The notes under the pieces were generated by a model. The model saw only the letters and a list, made by a program, of their open reading frames with translations. It ran no database searches and was not told where the DNA came from. From contig NZ_AVPG01000024.1 in assembly GCF_000775615.1 (NCBI RefSeq), positions 1-52,074 of the forward strand: a DNA stretch of 52,074 nt, written 5' to 3'. This document shows positions 34,913-43,330 of this stretch, one piece after another (positions within the stretch are counted from its first letter, which is position 1; each line of letters begins with the position of its first letter). The position numbers and the translations under genes are program-made. The DNA is from Pontibacillus litoralis JSM 072002 (GTDB taxonomy: Bacteria > Bacillota > Bacilli > Bacillales > BH030062).

Positions 34913-36202
34913 TTATCGTGTTGCTAGCTTATGATTCGTTGCGTTTTCCGCTTCTTCTATCCCTTTATGAACATCAATTTTATGAAGCAATATAACTCCA
35001 ACAATAAAAAACAATAAAATCGATAATATACCCATTCGACTAGAGCCAGTCAAAGCTCCTACTGTTGCGAATAGAAATGGTCCAAATATTGCCGCGAATT
35101 TAGAAGAGATGCCGAAGAAACCGAAGAATTCTGCGTGTCGATCAGGTGGAGCCATTTTGCCAAATAGTGAACGACTAAGTGCTTGAGCACCACCTTGTAC
35201 AACACCCACTAGAGTAGCTAGAATATAAAAGTGAACCGCAGAAGTCATAAAGAAACCTAGTAAAATAATAACAACGTACACGTATAAGGAGAATAACAAA
35301 GCTTTCTTACCTGTTATTCTTTCCGCTAACCAACCGAATAAGAACGTACAAGGAATTCCAACAAATTGAGTGATAAGTAAGGCTGCTATCATATGAGAAG
35401 AACCAATTCCAATCGAAGCACCGTAGCTCGTAGCCATAACGATAATGGTAGAAATTCCATCATTATATAACCAAAATGCAACTAGAAAGAGTGTTAATTG
35501 TTTATATTGATTAATTTCTTTAAACGTACGACCAACTCTACTAAAACCTAGCTTCACATACGATGTAGGGCGTGGTTTATGTTCTGTAAGTGTATGATCT
35601 TTAACGTTTGTAAACAATGGGATAGAAAAAACAAACCACCATATACTGACGGTTACAAACGCAAGCTTCGTTCCCGCAGTTTCTGATGCTAGACCGAACC
35701 AGCTCGGATTTTGAATCATGAACAAATTAATCGCTAACAGGATTCCACCACCAAAATAGCCTAACGCATACCCCATAGAAGAAACACGGTCTATGTTACT
35801 TCCTTTCGCAACTTCAGGAAGAAATGCGTCATAAAATACGTTAGCCCCTGAAAAACCAACTGTTCCGAGAATAACAATTAAAGAAGCAAAGAAATATTCA
35901 CCTGAATCTACGAATACTAACAAAAGTGTAGAAAGCATACCCAAAATGGCAAAAAATCGAAGAAATTTCATTTTCGATGCAGTATAATCACTGATAGCAC
36001 CTAATATTGGTGCTAAAATAGCGACAATAAGAACAGCTATCGACTGCGTATATCCCCAATAGCTTGTTGCAAGCGTTGGGTCGATGGTTGAGGCCGCTAC
36101 ATATGTATAAAATATCGGTAATACCGCTGCCATAATTGTAGTGGCAAAAGCGGAATTGGCCCAATCATAAAGCGCCCAGCTTCTAATTATTTTCTTATTC
36201 AT
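34913..36202 (-). CDS. UMF1-family MFS transporter
   Basis: Membrane protein of about 429 residues with about 12 helices. The opening SWALYDWANSAFATTIMAAVLP is the hallmark of the UMF1 (Atg22-like) MFS group, as are GAISDY and GYALGYFGGG. Substrates of bacterial members are not established; amino acid or peptide efflux has been suggested for the yeast relative. The start at ATG 36202 has only a weak, close AAAAGG; TTG or GTG codons upstream are alternatives. Confidence 0.82.
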   Translation of the reverse strand: MNKKIIRSWALYDWANSAFATTIMAAVLPIFYTYVAASTIDPTLATSYWGYTQSIAVLIVAILAPILGAISDYTASKMKFLRFFAILGMLSTLLLVFVDSGEYFFASLIVILGTVGFSGANVFYDAFLPEVAKGSNIDRVSSMGYALGYFGGGILLAINLFMIQNPSWFGLASETAGTKLAFVTVSIWWFVFSIPLFTNVKDHTLTEHKPRPTSYVKLGFSRVGRTFKEINQYKQLTLFLVAFWLYNDGISTIIVMATSYGASIGIGSSHMIAALLITQFVGIPCTFLFGWLAERITGKKALLFSLYVYVVIILLGFFMTSAVHFYILATLVGVVQGGAQALSRSLFGKMAPPDRHAEFFGFFGISSKFAAIFGPFLFATVGALTGSSRMGILSILLFFIVGVILLHKIDVHKGIEEAENATNHKLATR

Positions 36203-36325
36203 AAACCTTTTACCCACACTTTCCAAATAGATATACAATCAGCATAGCAAAGTCATCTAGTGTCGTACATAATTTTTTCCGTATTTTTACACAAACATAA
36301 CAATTACTTAATAAGGAGACGAATG

Positions 36326-36946
36326 ATGAATATTACAATTTTTGGTGCAACAGGACGAGTAGGCCATCAAATAGCCACACTGCTTCACGAGCAAGGGCAT
36401 CACGTCCAGTCACTCGTAAGAAACAAGCAAAAAGCACAGAACTTAATTCCATTTGCAAACATTATACATGGAGACGTCACTAGTCATGTCGATGTAGATC
36501 GTGCAATTAAAGGTGCAGATTATGTTATGTCTGCTTTAGGTACAGATAAGACAACGACATTATCACAAGCTATGCCACTTATCATTCAATCCATGTACGC
36601 TCATCAACTCAACCGTATTATTACAATCGGAACAGCTGGAATATTGAATAGTAGATGTGAGGAAACGAAATACCGCTACCAAACAGCAGAATCGAAACGC
36701 AAGAAAACGTTTGCTGCCGAAGAACATGCAACTGTCTATCAACATCTGAAGCAGTCCACCTTAGATTGGACGATTATTTGCCCAACCTATTTACCTGACG
36801 GAGGTGAAGAAGGAGGCGTTCGCTATGAACGTCACTTCCTTCCAATTGATGGGGAACGTATTACAACTGGAGATACCGCCAAGTTTGCAGTGGATACGTT
36901 AAAGAGCCATTCTTTTTCTAAATGCCGGGTAGGAATTTGCTATTAA
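36326..36946 (+). CDS. NAD(P)-binding atypical short-chain dehydrogenase
   Basis: Rossmann-fold protein of 206 residues: MNITIFGATGRVGHQ with the GxxGxxG dinucleotide loop at 7-13, DYVMSALGTD, and TIICPTYLPDG near the C-terminal part. Atypical short SDRs of the NmrA/BVR-B group look like this and act as redox sensors or reductases; the substrate is unknown. Two ATGs (36323 and 36326) follow AAGGAG; the second has better spacing. It is divergent from the UMF1 transporter. Confidence 0.8.
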   Translation: MNITIFGATGRVGHQIATLLHEQGHHVQSLVRNKQKAQNLIPFANIIHGDVTSHVDVDRAIKGADYVMSALGTDKTTTLSQAMPLIIQSMYAHQLNRIITIGTAGILNSRCEETKYRYQTAESKRKKTFAAEEHATVYQHLKQSTLDWTIICPTYLPDGGEEGGVRYERHFLPIDGERITTGDTAKFAVDTLKSHSFSKCRVGICY

Positions 36947-36955
36947 TTAAAAGAA

Positions 36956-36991
36956 AAAGCTAGCATGACGATAAAACGTCATGCTAGCTTT
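36956..36991. terminator. Bidirectional terminator, SDR / chemoreceptor
   Basis: AAAGCTAGCATGACG pairs perfectly with CGTCATGCTAGCTTT over 6 nt. Confidence 0.9.
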
Positions 36992-36998
36992 ACATTCT

Positions 36999-38933
36999 TT
37001 AGTATTTAAAATGAGCGACCATTGATTGGAGTTCCACAGCCATATCTGATAATTGTTTCGCAGTTGCAGACACTTCTTCCATGGAAGCTAACTGTTCTTC
37101 TGTTGCTGCAGAAATACTTTCGATTTGTGAAACGTTTGATTCTGTGTGTGTCTTGATTTCTTGAATAGAACCATTCACTTCTACAGCTCTAGTAGCCAAC
37201 TCTTGAGAAGTTGCAGACACTTGCTGTATTTGCGATGAAACTGTACTTACAAACGACGTGATATCTTCAAACGACTGATTCGCTGTTTGAACTACTTGAA
37301 TTCCTTCATCCACCGCTTGTGTCCCTTCATTCATTGATACTGTTGCATCCTGTACATCACGTTGAATGTTCTGGACTAATTCTCGAATCTGATCTGCAGA
37401 ACGAGAAGACTCCTCTGCCAATTTACGAATTTCTTGTGCAACAACTGCAAATCCTTTTCCTGCCTCTCCTGCTCTCGCTGCTTCTATGCTAGCATTCAGT
37501 GAAAGTAAATTCGTCTCTTCTGTAATGCTTGTAATAACATTAATGATGTCACCTATTTCGCCTGAACGTTTGCTTAACTGGTTCATGTTAAGTTCTAAGT
37601 CGGTCATTTTTTGATTAATATGATTCATTTGTGTAATCGTCGTTTCAATTGATTGATTTCCTACTTCGACGACTTCTGTGGCTTGCAATGCTGTACTCGC
37701 GACTTCCTGTGAACTAGTAGAAATGGACTGTACTCCATTCGATATATTGCTTACAACTTCAGTCATATGTTGCACCTGCTCCGTTTGATCATTTGTACTT
37801 TGAGCAAATGTTTGGGTGCTCGATGCAATATGTTCAGACGATTGACTCGTTTGGCTTGTGCTGGCTTCAAATTCTTCCGATGTTGCAGCCAGCGTTTGGG
37901 ATTTCTCACTTACACGAATGAGTAAATTCCGGAGCGTATCAATCATATCATTAAATAAAACAGCAAGCTGACCGAATTCATCTTTGGATTTCAACTCCAC
38001 TTTATTACTTAAATCTCCTTGTTGAATTTGTTTCGCATGACTCATTAACAATTGCAAAGGCGTGTTTATAGACCGGATAATAAACCATACCACAGCTGCA
38101 CCGACAATAATAGAAAGGACAATGATGACAGACGTAGTAGTCAAAATGGGTTCTGATTGACTCGCTATATCTTTCATTGCTACAGAACCTGCTATCTTCC
38201 ATCCTGTGATTTTATTCGTCGTGTAGATTAATGCTTTCTCTTCTCCACTATAACTATAATCAACAACTCCGGAATCCTTCTCCATCATCTCATCTATCCA
38301 TTTGCCTTCTCCCTGTTCCCCCGTTGTTTCTGTTGGGTGAACCAAATACTTATTTTCGCTAGATAGAATAAACGGATAGCCATTGCTACCAATTGATTGA
38401 GCTAGTACCATTTCTGATAACGAAGTCAAACTAATATTAACGCCAACAATTCCTTCGCCACTTTGCAATTGTTGCGCAACAGATACAATAATTTCACCTG
38501 TTCCAGCATCAACAAAAGGTTCTGTGATGATTCCTTCTTTTGTACTTGCAGCTTCTTGATACCAGGTCCGTTCCCTCGGGTCAAAGTTTTCACCTAAATC
38601 ATTCTCCGGATAAATGGTAATATCCCCATCACCCGTTCCTACATAAATAGCAAGTACTTCTGGTCGAAGCTTCTGATATTGCTTAAACTGATTCATCGTT
38701 TCTTTTTCTTCATCTATGTTAATCGATCCAGTAAAATAATTCACATCTTCATACACTGTTCTTACCGTCTTATTAATAAAAGAATTAATAAAATCCACAT
38801 TGCTACTCGCATTATTAATAAGTGTTTCATCTACAGTGCTTTTTGCCGTAAAGTATCCCATGGCTCCAATAACGATACTAGGTGCTAGCAAAACAAGCAT
38901 AAAACTTACGATTAGTTTTTGCTTCATTTTCAT
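36999..38933 (-). CDS. Methyl-accepting chemotaxis protein with Cache sensor
   Basis: Chemoreceptor of about 644 residues. The start at ATG 38933 has GGAG 9 nt upstream; the frame remains open further up without a site. Helix 1 (about 8-28), an extracellular double-Cache-type domain (about 35-265), helix 2 (about 275-297), HAMP (about 298-350), and a signalling domain whose tip reads [20 protein letters not shown]. It should sense a small ligand and drive CheA. A sigma-D promoter lies upstream, so it belongs to the motility regulon. Confidence 0.93.
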   Translation of the reverse strand: MKMKQKLIVSFMLVLLAPSIVIGAMGYFTAKSTVDETLINNASSNVDFINSFINKTVRTVYEDVNYFTGSINIDEEKETMNQFKQYQKLRPEVLAIYVGTGDGDITIYPENDLGENFDPRERTWYQEAASTKEGIITEPFVDAGTGEIIVSVAQQLQSGEGIVGVNISLTSLSEMVLAQSIGSNGYPFILSSENKYLVHPTETTGEQGEGKWIDEMMEKDSGVVDYSYSGEEKALIYTTNKITGWKIAGSVAMKDIASQSEPILTTTSVIIVLSIIVGAAVVWFIIRSINTPLQLLMSHAKQIQQGDLSNKVELKSKDEFGQLAVLFNDMIDTLRNLLIRVSEKSQTLAATSEEFEASTSQTSQSSEHIASSTQTFAQSTNDQTEQVQHMTEVVSNISNGVQSISTSSQEVASTALQATEVVEVGNQSIETTITQMNHINQKMTDLELNMNQLSKRSGEIGDIINVITSITEETNLLSLNASIEAARAGEAGKGFAVVAQEIRKLAEESSRSADQIRELVQNIQRDVQDATVSMNEGTQAVDEGIQVVQTANQSFEDITSFVSTVSSQIQQVSATSQELATRAVEVNGSIQEIKTHTESNVSQIESISAATEEQLASMEEVSATAKQLSDMAVELQSMVAHFKY

Positions 38934-38986
38934 AAAAAACCGCTCCATCCTCTTTTGTAGTCTAATCCCGAATAATACAACATTTA

Positions 38987-39013
38987 TTATCGGTAGCAAC
39001 AACGAATCGTTTA
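38987..39013 (-). promoter_or_regulatory. Sigma-D (motility) promoter of the chemoreceptor
   Basis: TAAA (39013-39010) and ACCGATAA (38994-38987) are separated by exactly 15 bp, matching TAAA-N15-GCCGATAA at all but one position. It is about 54 bp upstream of the start codon. Confidence 0.8.
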
Positions 39014-39257
39014 GCTTTTCTATGACGAAGTAAACATTTTTTTCTTTTTCTTTGTAATAAAATCAATTTTAGAATGCAATAACCTTATTAAAATCTAAAA
39101 AATGTATTTTGTGGATTCGCATTGATTTTGATGTCATATTTTTAATATATTTGGTATTAATTAGTTGGAAGAAGAGAAGGAAATGGAGTTTTATATTAGA
39201 TAAGGCGGAAAATGTAGTATTGATTCAATGTTAGGAAATTCTTTTTTTACACACCAA

Positions 39258-39287
39258 AATCCTAGCACGCCAATCAGTGCTAGGATT
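39258..39287. terminator. Hairpin, probable terminator of the IDEAL gene
   Basis: AATCCTAGCAC pairs perfectly with GTGCTAGGATT over 8 nt. Its core matches the stem at 28477-28512. On the minus strand it follows the IDEAL gene and is followed by a TTTTGG run. Confidence 0.75.
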
Positions 39288-39334
39288 AATCTATTAATCA
39301 TTCACGACATTTTCCTATTTCACATTAAAGCGAT

Positions 39335-39577
39335 TTATTCGTGAGTGAACGGTTTATATAATTCACTCAATTCCATAAAGCGTTCTTTATCCTGCTGATC
39401 AATGGCATCGTTTAATTGTGCTTCAATATGATGTTTATTCCACATGTAGCATAATTCATCTAACACAAGGACAGAGGCTAATTTTAATTCAAATGCTACT
39501 TCCTTCTTGGCAGTGACTTTCTTCTTCCCTTTCATAAAGGTACTCTTGATTTGGTAAGAAACCTTTTGTTTTTTCAT
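39335..39577 (-). CDS. IDEAL domain protein
   Basis: Protein of 80 residues. Its C-terminal half (VLDELCYMWNKHHIEAQLNDAIDQQD) fits the short helical IDEAL domain found in Bacillus proteins such as YpiB and in some competence or stress proteins. The N-terminal half is very basic. AGGGGG is 8 nt before the ATG. It is followed by a hairpin and is probably monocistronic. Function unknown; a protein-protein adaptor is likely. Confidence 0.75.
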   Translation of the reverse strand: MKKQKVSYQIKSTFMKGKKKVTAKKEVAFELKLASVLVLDELCYMWNKHHIEAQLNDAIDQQDKERFMELSELYKPFTHE

Positions 39578-39701
39578 GGAACATACCCCCTGGTTCCTTT
39601 TTTTTAGTATATTACATTATGGTTAAAATTGAAACAATATTCTGAAAATATTTCTTGATTTTATTTTACCCAACTTTAACCAAAATCAAACATAAAAAAA
39701 A

Positions 39702-39726
39702 AACGAGAAGGAGTTCTCCTCTCGTT
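39702..39726 (-). terminator. Terminator after the WrbA-like gene
   Basis: On the minus strand AACGAGAGGAGAA pairs with CTCCTTCTCGTT with one internal mismatch, followed by a run of about ten T. Confidence 0.82.
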
Positions 39727-39734
39727 CATTTCCT

Positions 39735-40337
39735 TTATACCGGGCGGTGAATACGCTTCGTAATATCGACTGTACGCTTTGCTTGATGCATAACAGCTTC
39801 TTTAACATCCTCTTGCATCTTCCCATCCTGATCTACTGTTACGCTCGTTCCATACGGATTCCCACCTGAAGTAAATGCAGAAGCATCTGTGTATCCAGGT
39901 GCAGCTACAATCGCTCCCCAGTGGAACATCGTCGTGTACAAATTAGTAATAGTTTGTTCTTGACCACCGTGAGGATTAGAAGCAGAAGACATGGCACTTA
40001 CTACTTTATTAACGAGCTTACCATTTAACCAAAGTCCACCTGTACCATCTAAGAAGCTCTTCACTTGTGATGGTACATTTCCAAAACGGGTTGGGATAGA
40101 AAAAATATACCCTTCTGCCCACTCTAAATCAGCATTCGTTACTTCTGGTACATCGTTTGTTGCCTCTAGATGTTGTTTCCAAGCAGAATTACTTTCTATC
40201 GCTTGTTGCGGAGCAGTTTCAGGTACTTTAAGAACACGAACCTCTGCTCCTGCCTCTTTAGCTGCTTCTTCTGCCCACTTCGCTAATTGATAGTTCGTTC
40301 CAGTTGAACTGTAATAAATAACGGCTAACTTTGTCAT
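39735..40337 (-). CDS. wrbA: WrbA-like NAD(P)H:quinone oxidoreductase
   Basis: Flavodoxin-fold enzyme of 200 residues. The FMN phosphate loop is YYSSTGTNYQLA (8-19); further FMN contacts are SIPTRFGNVPSQ and SSASNPHGGQEQT. The WrbA family reduces quinones by two electrons and so protects from redox cycling. AAGGAG lies about 9 nt before the ATG. A good promoter overlapped downstream by a perfect 11-bp inverted repeat precedes the gene, so expression is probably repressor-controlled. Confidence 0.88.
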   Translation of the reverse strand: MTKLAVIYYSSTGTNYQLAKWAEEAAKEAGAEVRVLKVPETAPQQAIESNSAWKQHLEATNDVPEVTNADLEWAEGYIFSIPTRFGNVPSQVKSFLDGTGGLWLNGKLVNKVVSAMSSASNPHGGQEQTITNLYTTMFHWGAIVAAPGYTDASAFTSGGNPYGTSVTVDQDGKMQEDVKEAVMHQAKRTVDITKRIHRPV

Positions 40338-40365
40338 CGTTTTTCACTCCTTAACGGGTAGTAAT

Positions 40366-40396
40366 TTGCTTTCATTGCATATGTAAATGAAAGCAA
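40366..40396. promoter_or_regulatory. Perfect 11-bp inverted repeat, probable operator of wrbA
   Basis: TTGCTTTCATT (40366-40376) and AATGAAAGCAA (40386-40396) are perfect complements with a 9-bp spacer. The repeat lies just downstream of the -10 at the expected transcription start and 29 bp before the start codon, a classic repressor position. It does not resemble the YodB or MhqR operators that I recall. Confidence 0.65.
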
Positions 40397-40400
40397 TTTA

Positions 40401-40429
40401 AGTATATATATTGAATTCAAAAATTTCAA
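40401..40429 (-). promoter_or_regulatory. Sigma-A promoter of wrbA
   Basis: TTGAAA (40429-40424) and TATACT (40406-40401) are 17 bp apart, with transcription expected near 40394. Confidence 0.75.
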
Positions 40430-40661
40430 ACAATAAAGCCAACAATATAGAATAAGTGAGATAGTGGTACTGTGTAATTGGCTGATATTCATGATTTCCC
40501 CTTTTTCATATTGAATGAAACTACGTAAATGTTGTAGTATGGAAACTTCCTTCTCTTTTGTCAATACATCTGCATCAAGCAATGTATGTTTCTCTAGACC
40601 CACCTAATTAAGATTTGATACACTAATATTTCTAGAAAGAGTGAATATGGAGGTCACGTAA

Positions 40662-41528
40662 ATGAATGAGTACGATCAATTAAAAAAAGGAGAAAAAGGA
40701 GCTATCCTAAGCATTTGTGCCTATCTCATTTTATCTGTTCTTAAATTAATGGTTGCCTCGTTTGGAAACTCAGAAGCACTTCGAGCAGATGGATTGAATA
40801 ATATTACAGATGTTATAGCTTCCGTTGCTGTGTTAGTTGGGTTGCGTATTTCTAGAAAGCCTCCTGATCGTGATCACCATTATGGCCACTTTCGAGCGGA
40901 AACCGTTGCCTCCCTTATCGCCGCATTTATTATGATTACAGTAGGTATACAAGTTATTATTGCGACCATGCAGCAATTACTTTCAGGATATGAACGACAT
41001 CCAGACATGTTGACCGCATGGACTGCATTAGGTTCTGCCATCGTAATGCTCATCGTCTATCGATACAATTTAAGGTTATCAAAGAAAATTAATAGTCATT
41101 CCCTCTACGCAGCTGCTCAAGATAATCGCTCCGACGCCCTAGTTAGTATTGGTGCCTTTGTAGGTATCATAGGTGCTCAATTTGGCGCGACCTGGCTTGA
41201 CCCGGTTGCCGGATTTATTGTCGGACTGATAATTTGTAAAACGGCATACGACATATTTAGAGATGCCAGCCACGCTTTAACAGATGGAATTGACGAACAG
41301 CTGCTCGATGACATCCATACCACTATTGCACAAGACCCTGAAGTAAAACGGATAAAAGACGTTAAAGCTCGGCTCCTTGGTAGTCAAATACTTGTTGATG
41401 CTACCATACATGTTGAAGGTGATTTGAGTGTACACGAAAGTCACGAAATTACCGACCGAATCGAAGCAATGTTAGAACGAGAACACCAAATCAAACATAC
41501 CCAAATCCATATAGAACCGTACGAATAA
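40662..41528 (+). CDS. Cation diffusion facilitator, MneS-like
   Basis: Metal exporter of 288 residues with six helices. Helix 2 has ADGLNNITDVIAS and helix 5 has AAQDNRSDALVS, the paired metal site of the CDF family. The cytoplasmic C-terminal domain (about 205-288) ends in THIQIHIEP-type residues that bind metal and dimerise. Similar to the B. subtilis manganese exporters MneP/MneS, so Mn2+ is the likely substrate, although Zn or Fe is possible. GGAGG lies 8-9 nt before the ATG. Confidence 0.85.
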   Translation: MNEYDQLKKGEKGAILSICAYLILSVLKLMVASFGNSEALRADGLNNITDVIASVAVLVGLRISRKPPDRDHHYGHFRAETVASLIAAFIMITVGIQVIIATMQQLLSGYERHPDMLTAWTALGSAIVMLIVYRYNLRLSKKINSHSLYAAAQDNRSDALVSIGAFVGIIGAQFGATWLDPVAGFIVGLIICKTAYDIFRDASHALTDGIDEQLLDDIHTTIAQDPEVKRIKDVKARLLGSQILVDATIHVEGDLSVHESHEITDRIEAMLEREHQIKHTQIHIEPYE

Positions 41529-41535
41529 CGAAAGA

Positions 41536-41573
41536 AAGCTCACTATTACAAAGGTGAAGAGCTTGCTTTTTTC
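41536..41573 (+). terminator. Terminator after the CDF gene
   Basis: AAGCTC pairs with GAGCTT around a partly paired interior and is followed by a T run. Confidence 0.7.
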
Positions 41574-41593
41574 AGCCTATGTATAAAGCACAA

Positions 41594-41626
41594 AAACAAG
41601 CTCCTTATTCATAGAGGAGCTTGTTT
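41594..41626. terminator. Terminator of the GNAT gene
   Basis: AAACAAGCTCCT pairs perfectly with AGGAGCTTGTTT over 9 nt, between convergent genes. Confidence 0.88.
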
Positions 41627-41631
41627 CTGTT

Positions 41632-42168
41632 TTATGATATTTCATCTACAACAGCCATTAATTTGTTCATATCTTTCCAACCATATGCCGTTTCTTCATA
41701 CGTACCTTTCCCAATCGTCACTACTTCCGCTTCTACTGGTTCTGCTCCGTATTTGGCGTAAAATCTTCGGTACGGATTTTGACTTAATATCCATACGAGA
41801 AGAGAGCGGTAGCCTTGCTTTTGCATCATGTCTACAAACTGTTTAAACAATCGTGAGCCATACCCTTTCCCTTGATATCCTGCTAGCATATAGACGGCAT
41901 AAATCTCTCCATCATAGCCGTAATTCTTTGTTCTTTCTCTTCCACCTGAGATAAAGCCGACAATTTTCCCCTCTTCTTCTGCAACTAAGACAATTTGACC
42001 ATTTATTTGTTTCGTCAACACTGTTTCCCATAAAGTAATACGATTTTGCAACGTTAAACTTTGAATATCTTGTTGCTCAACTACATTTTCATACGTCGTC
42101 TTCCAACTATAAATATGAACATGTGCGATAGCTTGTGCATCTTCTTTTGTAGCTTTGCGTATATGCAT
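41632..42168 (-). CDS. GNAT family N-acetyltransferase
   Basis: Acetyl-CoA-dependent transferase of 178 residues. The acetyl-CoA loop is YQGKGYGSRL (Q/RxxGxG/A), preceded by the beta-strand IYAVYMLAG and followed by NPYRRFYAKYGAEPV, as in other small-molecule GNATs. The substrate is unknown. The start at 42168 has AAGGGG at 7 nt; the adjacent ATG at 42171 is closer. Confidence 0.85.
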   Translation of the reverse strand: MHIRKATKEDAQAIAHVHIYSWKTTYENVVEQQDIQSLTLQNRITLWETVLTKQINGQIVLVAEEEGKIVGFISGGRERTKNYGYDGEIYAVYMLAGYQGKGYGSRLFKQFVDMMQKQGYRSLLVWILSQNPYRRFYAKYGAEPVEAEVVTIGKGTYEETAYGWKDMNKLMAVVDEIS

Positions 42169-42253
42169 CATAGAACCCCTTTCTATGTATAGATAAAACT
42201 TAGTCACTATATAAGTAGTAGAAACGCCACCCTAAGATGACGTTCTAGCATTA

Positions 42254-43072
42254 TTAAGAGCATTGAAATGTAGCGATGCGATTCGTGTCTATTCCGAAAT
42301 ATACCCACTGTTGTTGCCTTCTTCTCCACCGATAACCTGCAACAGATGTCCGTCCTATAAAAGTCGGATAGAACCAAAAAGCTCTACCATTATTTAATCG
42401 AACCCACGTATACCGATATAGGCAGCCGTAAAGGGAACCTGGATCAACAGCTTTCAACATTGGTTGATCATATCCCTGCTCAAACCCTTGTCCCCCTGGT
42501 GGTACTGCTGGAGGTGGACCTAGTGGTTGCCCTTGTCCTGGTCCTCCTGGTGGGCCAAATGGTGGTTGTTGTCCTGGTCCTCCTGGCGGGCCAAATGGTG
42601 GTTGTTGTCCTGGTCCTCCTGGCGGGCCAAATGGTGATTGTTGTCCTGGTCCTCCTGGCGGGCCAAATGGTGATTGTTGTCCTGGTCCTCCTGGCGGGCC
42701 AAATGGTGATTGTTGTCCTGGTCCTCCTGGCGGGCCAAATGGTGATTGTTGTCCTGGTCCTCCTGGCGGGCCAAATGGTGATTGTTGTCCTGGTCCTCCT
42801 GGCGGGCCAAATGGTGATTGTTGTCCTGGTCCTCCTGGCGGGCCAAATGGTGATTGTTGTCCTGGTCCTCCTGGCGGGCCAAATGGTGATTGTTGTCCTG
42901 GTCCTCCTGGCGGGCCAAATGGTGATTGTTGTCCTGGTCCTCCTGGCGGGCCAAATGGTGATTGTTGTCCTGGTCCTCCTGGCGGGCCAAATGGTGATTG
43001 TTGTCCTGGTCCTCCTGGAAAGAACACTTGGCCAAACCAATCTAATCCTTGATTTTGACGAGGATCATACAT
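42254..43072 (-). CDS. Collagen-like repeat protein with conserved C-terminal domain
   Basis: Protein of 272 residues. A short N-terminal tag ([19 protein letters not shown]) precedes 14 tandem 12-residue units, mostly [12 protein letters not shown]: eleven of that form, two with PPF and one degenerate. A C-terminal domain follows (about 190-272) with two cysteines and many aromatics ([18 protein letters not shown]). Glycine is not at every third position throughout, so a true collagen helix is uncertain. There is no signal peptide. A sigma-K-like promoter upstream suggests a spore surface or coat protein, as for other collagen-like Bacillus proteins. AAGGAG precedes the ATG. Confidence 0.85.
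   Translation of the reverse strand: MYDPRQNQGLDWFGQVFFPGGPGQQSPFGPPGGPGQQSPFGPPGGPGQQSPFGPPGGPGQQSPFGPPGGPGQQSPFGPPGGPGQQSPFGPPGGPGQQSPFGPPGGPGQQSPFGPPGGPGQQSPFGPPGGPGQQSPFGPPGGPGQQSPFGPPGGPGQQPPFGPPGGPGQQPPFGPPGGPGQGQPLGPPPAVPPGGQGFEQGYDQPMLKAVDPGSLYGCLYRYTWVRLNNGRAFWFYPTFIGRTSVAGYRWRRRQQQWVYFGIDTNRIATFQCS
42515..43018 (-). repeat. 36-bp tandem repeat array, 14 units
   Basis: Fourteen contiguous units of 36 bp encode the 12-residue repeats. Most units are identical at DNA level, with changes only towards the 3' end of the gene. There are no spacers. Copy number should be unstable by slippage or recombination, and short-read assemblies may have collapsed it. Confidence 0.95.
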
Positions 43073-43106
43073 AGTCGTATATCTCCTTCCCGTGATAAAT
43101 TCTCTA

Positions 43107-43133
43107 TACTATATGCGAGAACATCACACGCGT
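43107..43133 (-). promoter_or_regulatory. Sigma-K-like promoter of the collagen-like gene
   Basis: CATATAGTA (43115-43107) fits the sigma-K -10 CATANNNTA, with AC at 43133-43132 sixteen bp upstream as the -35. The start would be about 28 nt before the ATG, with AAGGAG between. Late mother-cell expression is expected. Confidence 0.55.
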
Positions 43134-43330
43134 GATAAACAACTAGAAGAAGGAAATTAGCCACTACATCCTTTAAACTCCTATTAATGCCAAACACATT
43201 GCTTAAAATACCATAACTAACTTTTATTATACCTATTTATGCGAAAATTAGGAAGGTATAGATAATTTCATCGTGCATATCTAATGTAACGCCAATAAAC
43301 TCTGGGGCTGATAGACGCTTACCAAATTAA

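Larger units (their letters stand above)
38934..39334. other. Intergenic region before the chemoreceptor
   Basis: This 400-bp stretch contains the sigma-D promoter of the chemoreceptor (38987-39013), an AT-rich segment of about 240 bp in which I see no gene, and a strong hairpin at 39258-39287. Confidence 0.6.
40338..40661. other. Divergent regulatory region, wrbA / CDF exporter
   Basis: This 324-bp stretch holds the wrbA promoter and palindrome (40366-40429). The rest reads in one minus-strand frame from a GTG near 40603 (VGLEKHTLLDADVLTKEKE), which looks protein-like for about 40 codons and then runs through the promoter. The frame has only a weak ribosome binding site. It may be a decayed gene or chance. 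I see no other gene. Confidence 0.4.

Noticed and set aside
42515-43018. Regular 36-bp period suggesting a CRISPR array
   Set aside because: The units are contiguous with no spacers, lie inside a coding frame, and no cas gene is present.
42460-43074. Frames of 204, 186 and 171 residues overlapping the collagen-like gene in other frames
   Set aside because: A stop-free 36-bp repeat (a multiple of three) keeps several frames open. Only the GPP frame has a ribosome binding site, a conserved non-repeat C-terminal domain and a promoter.
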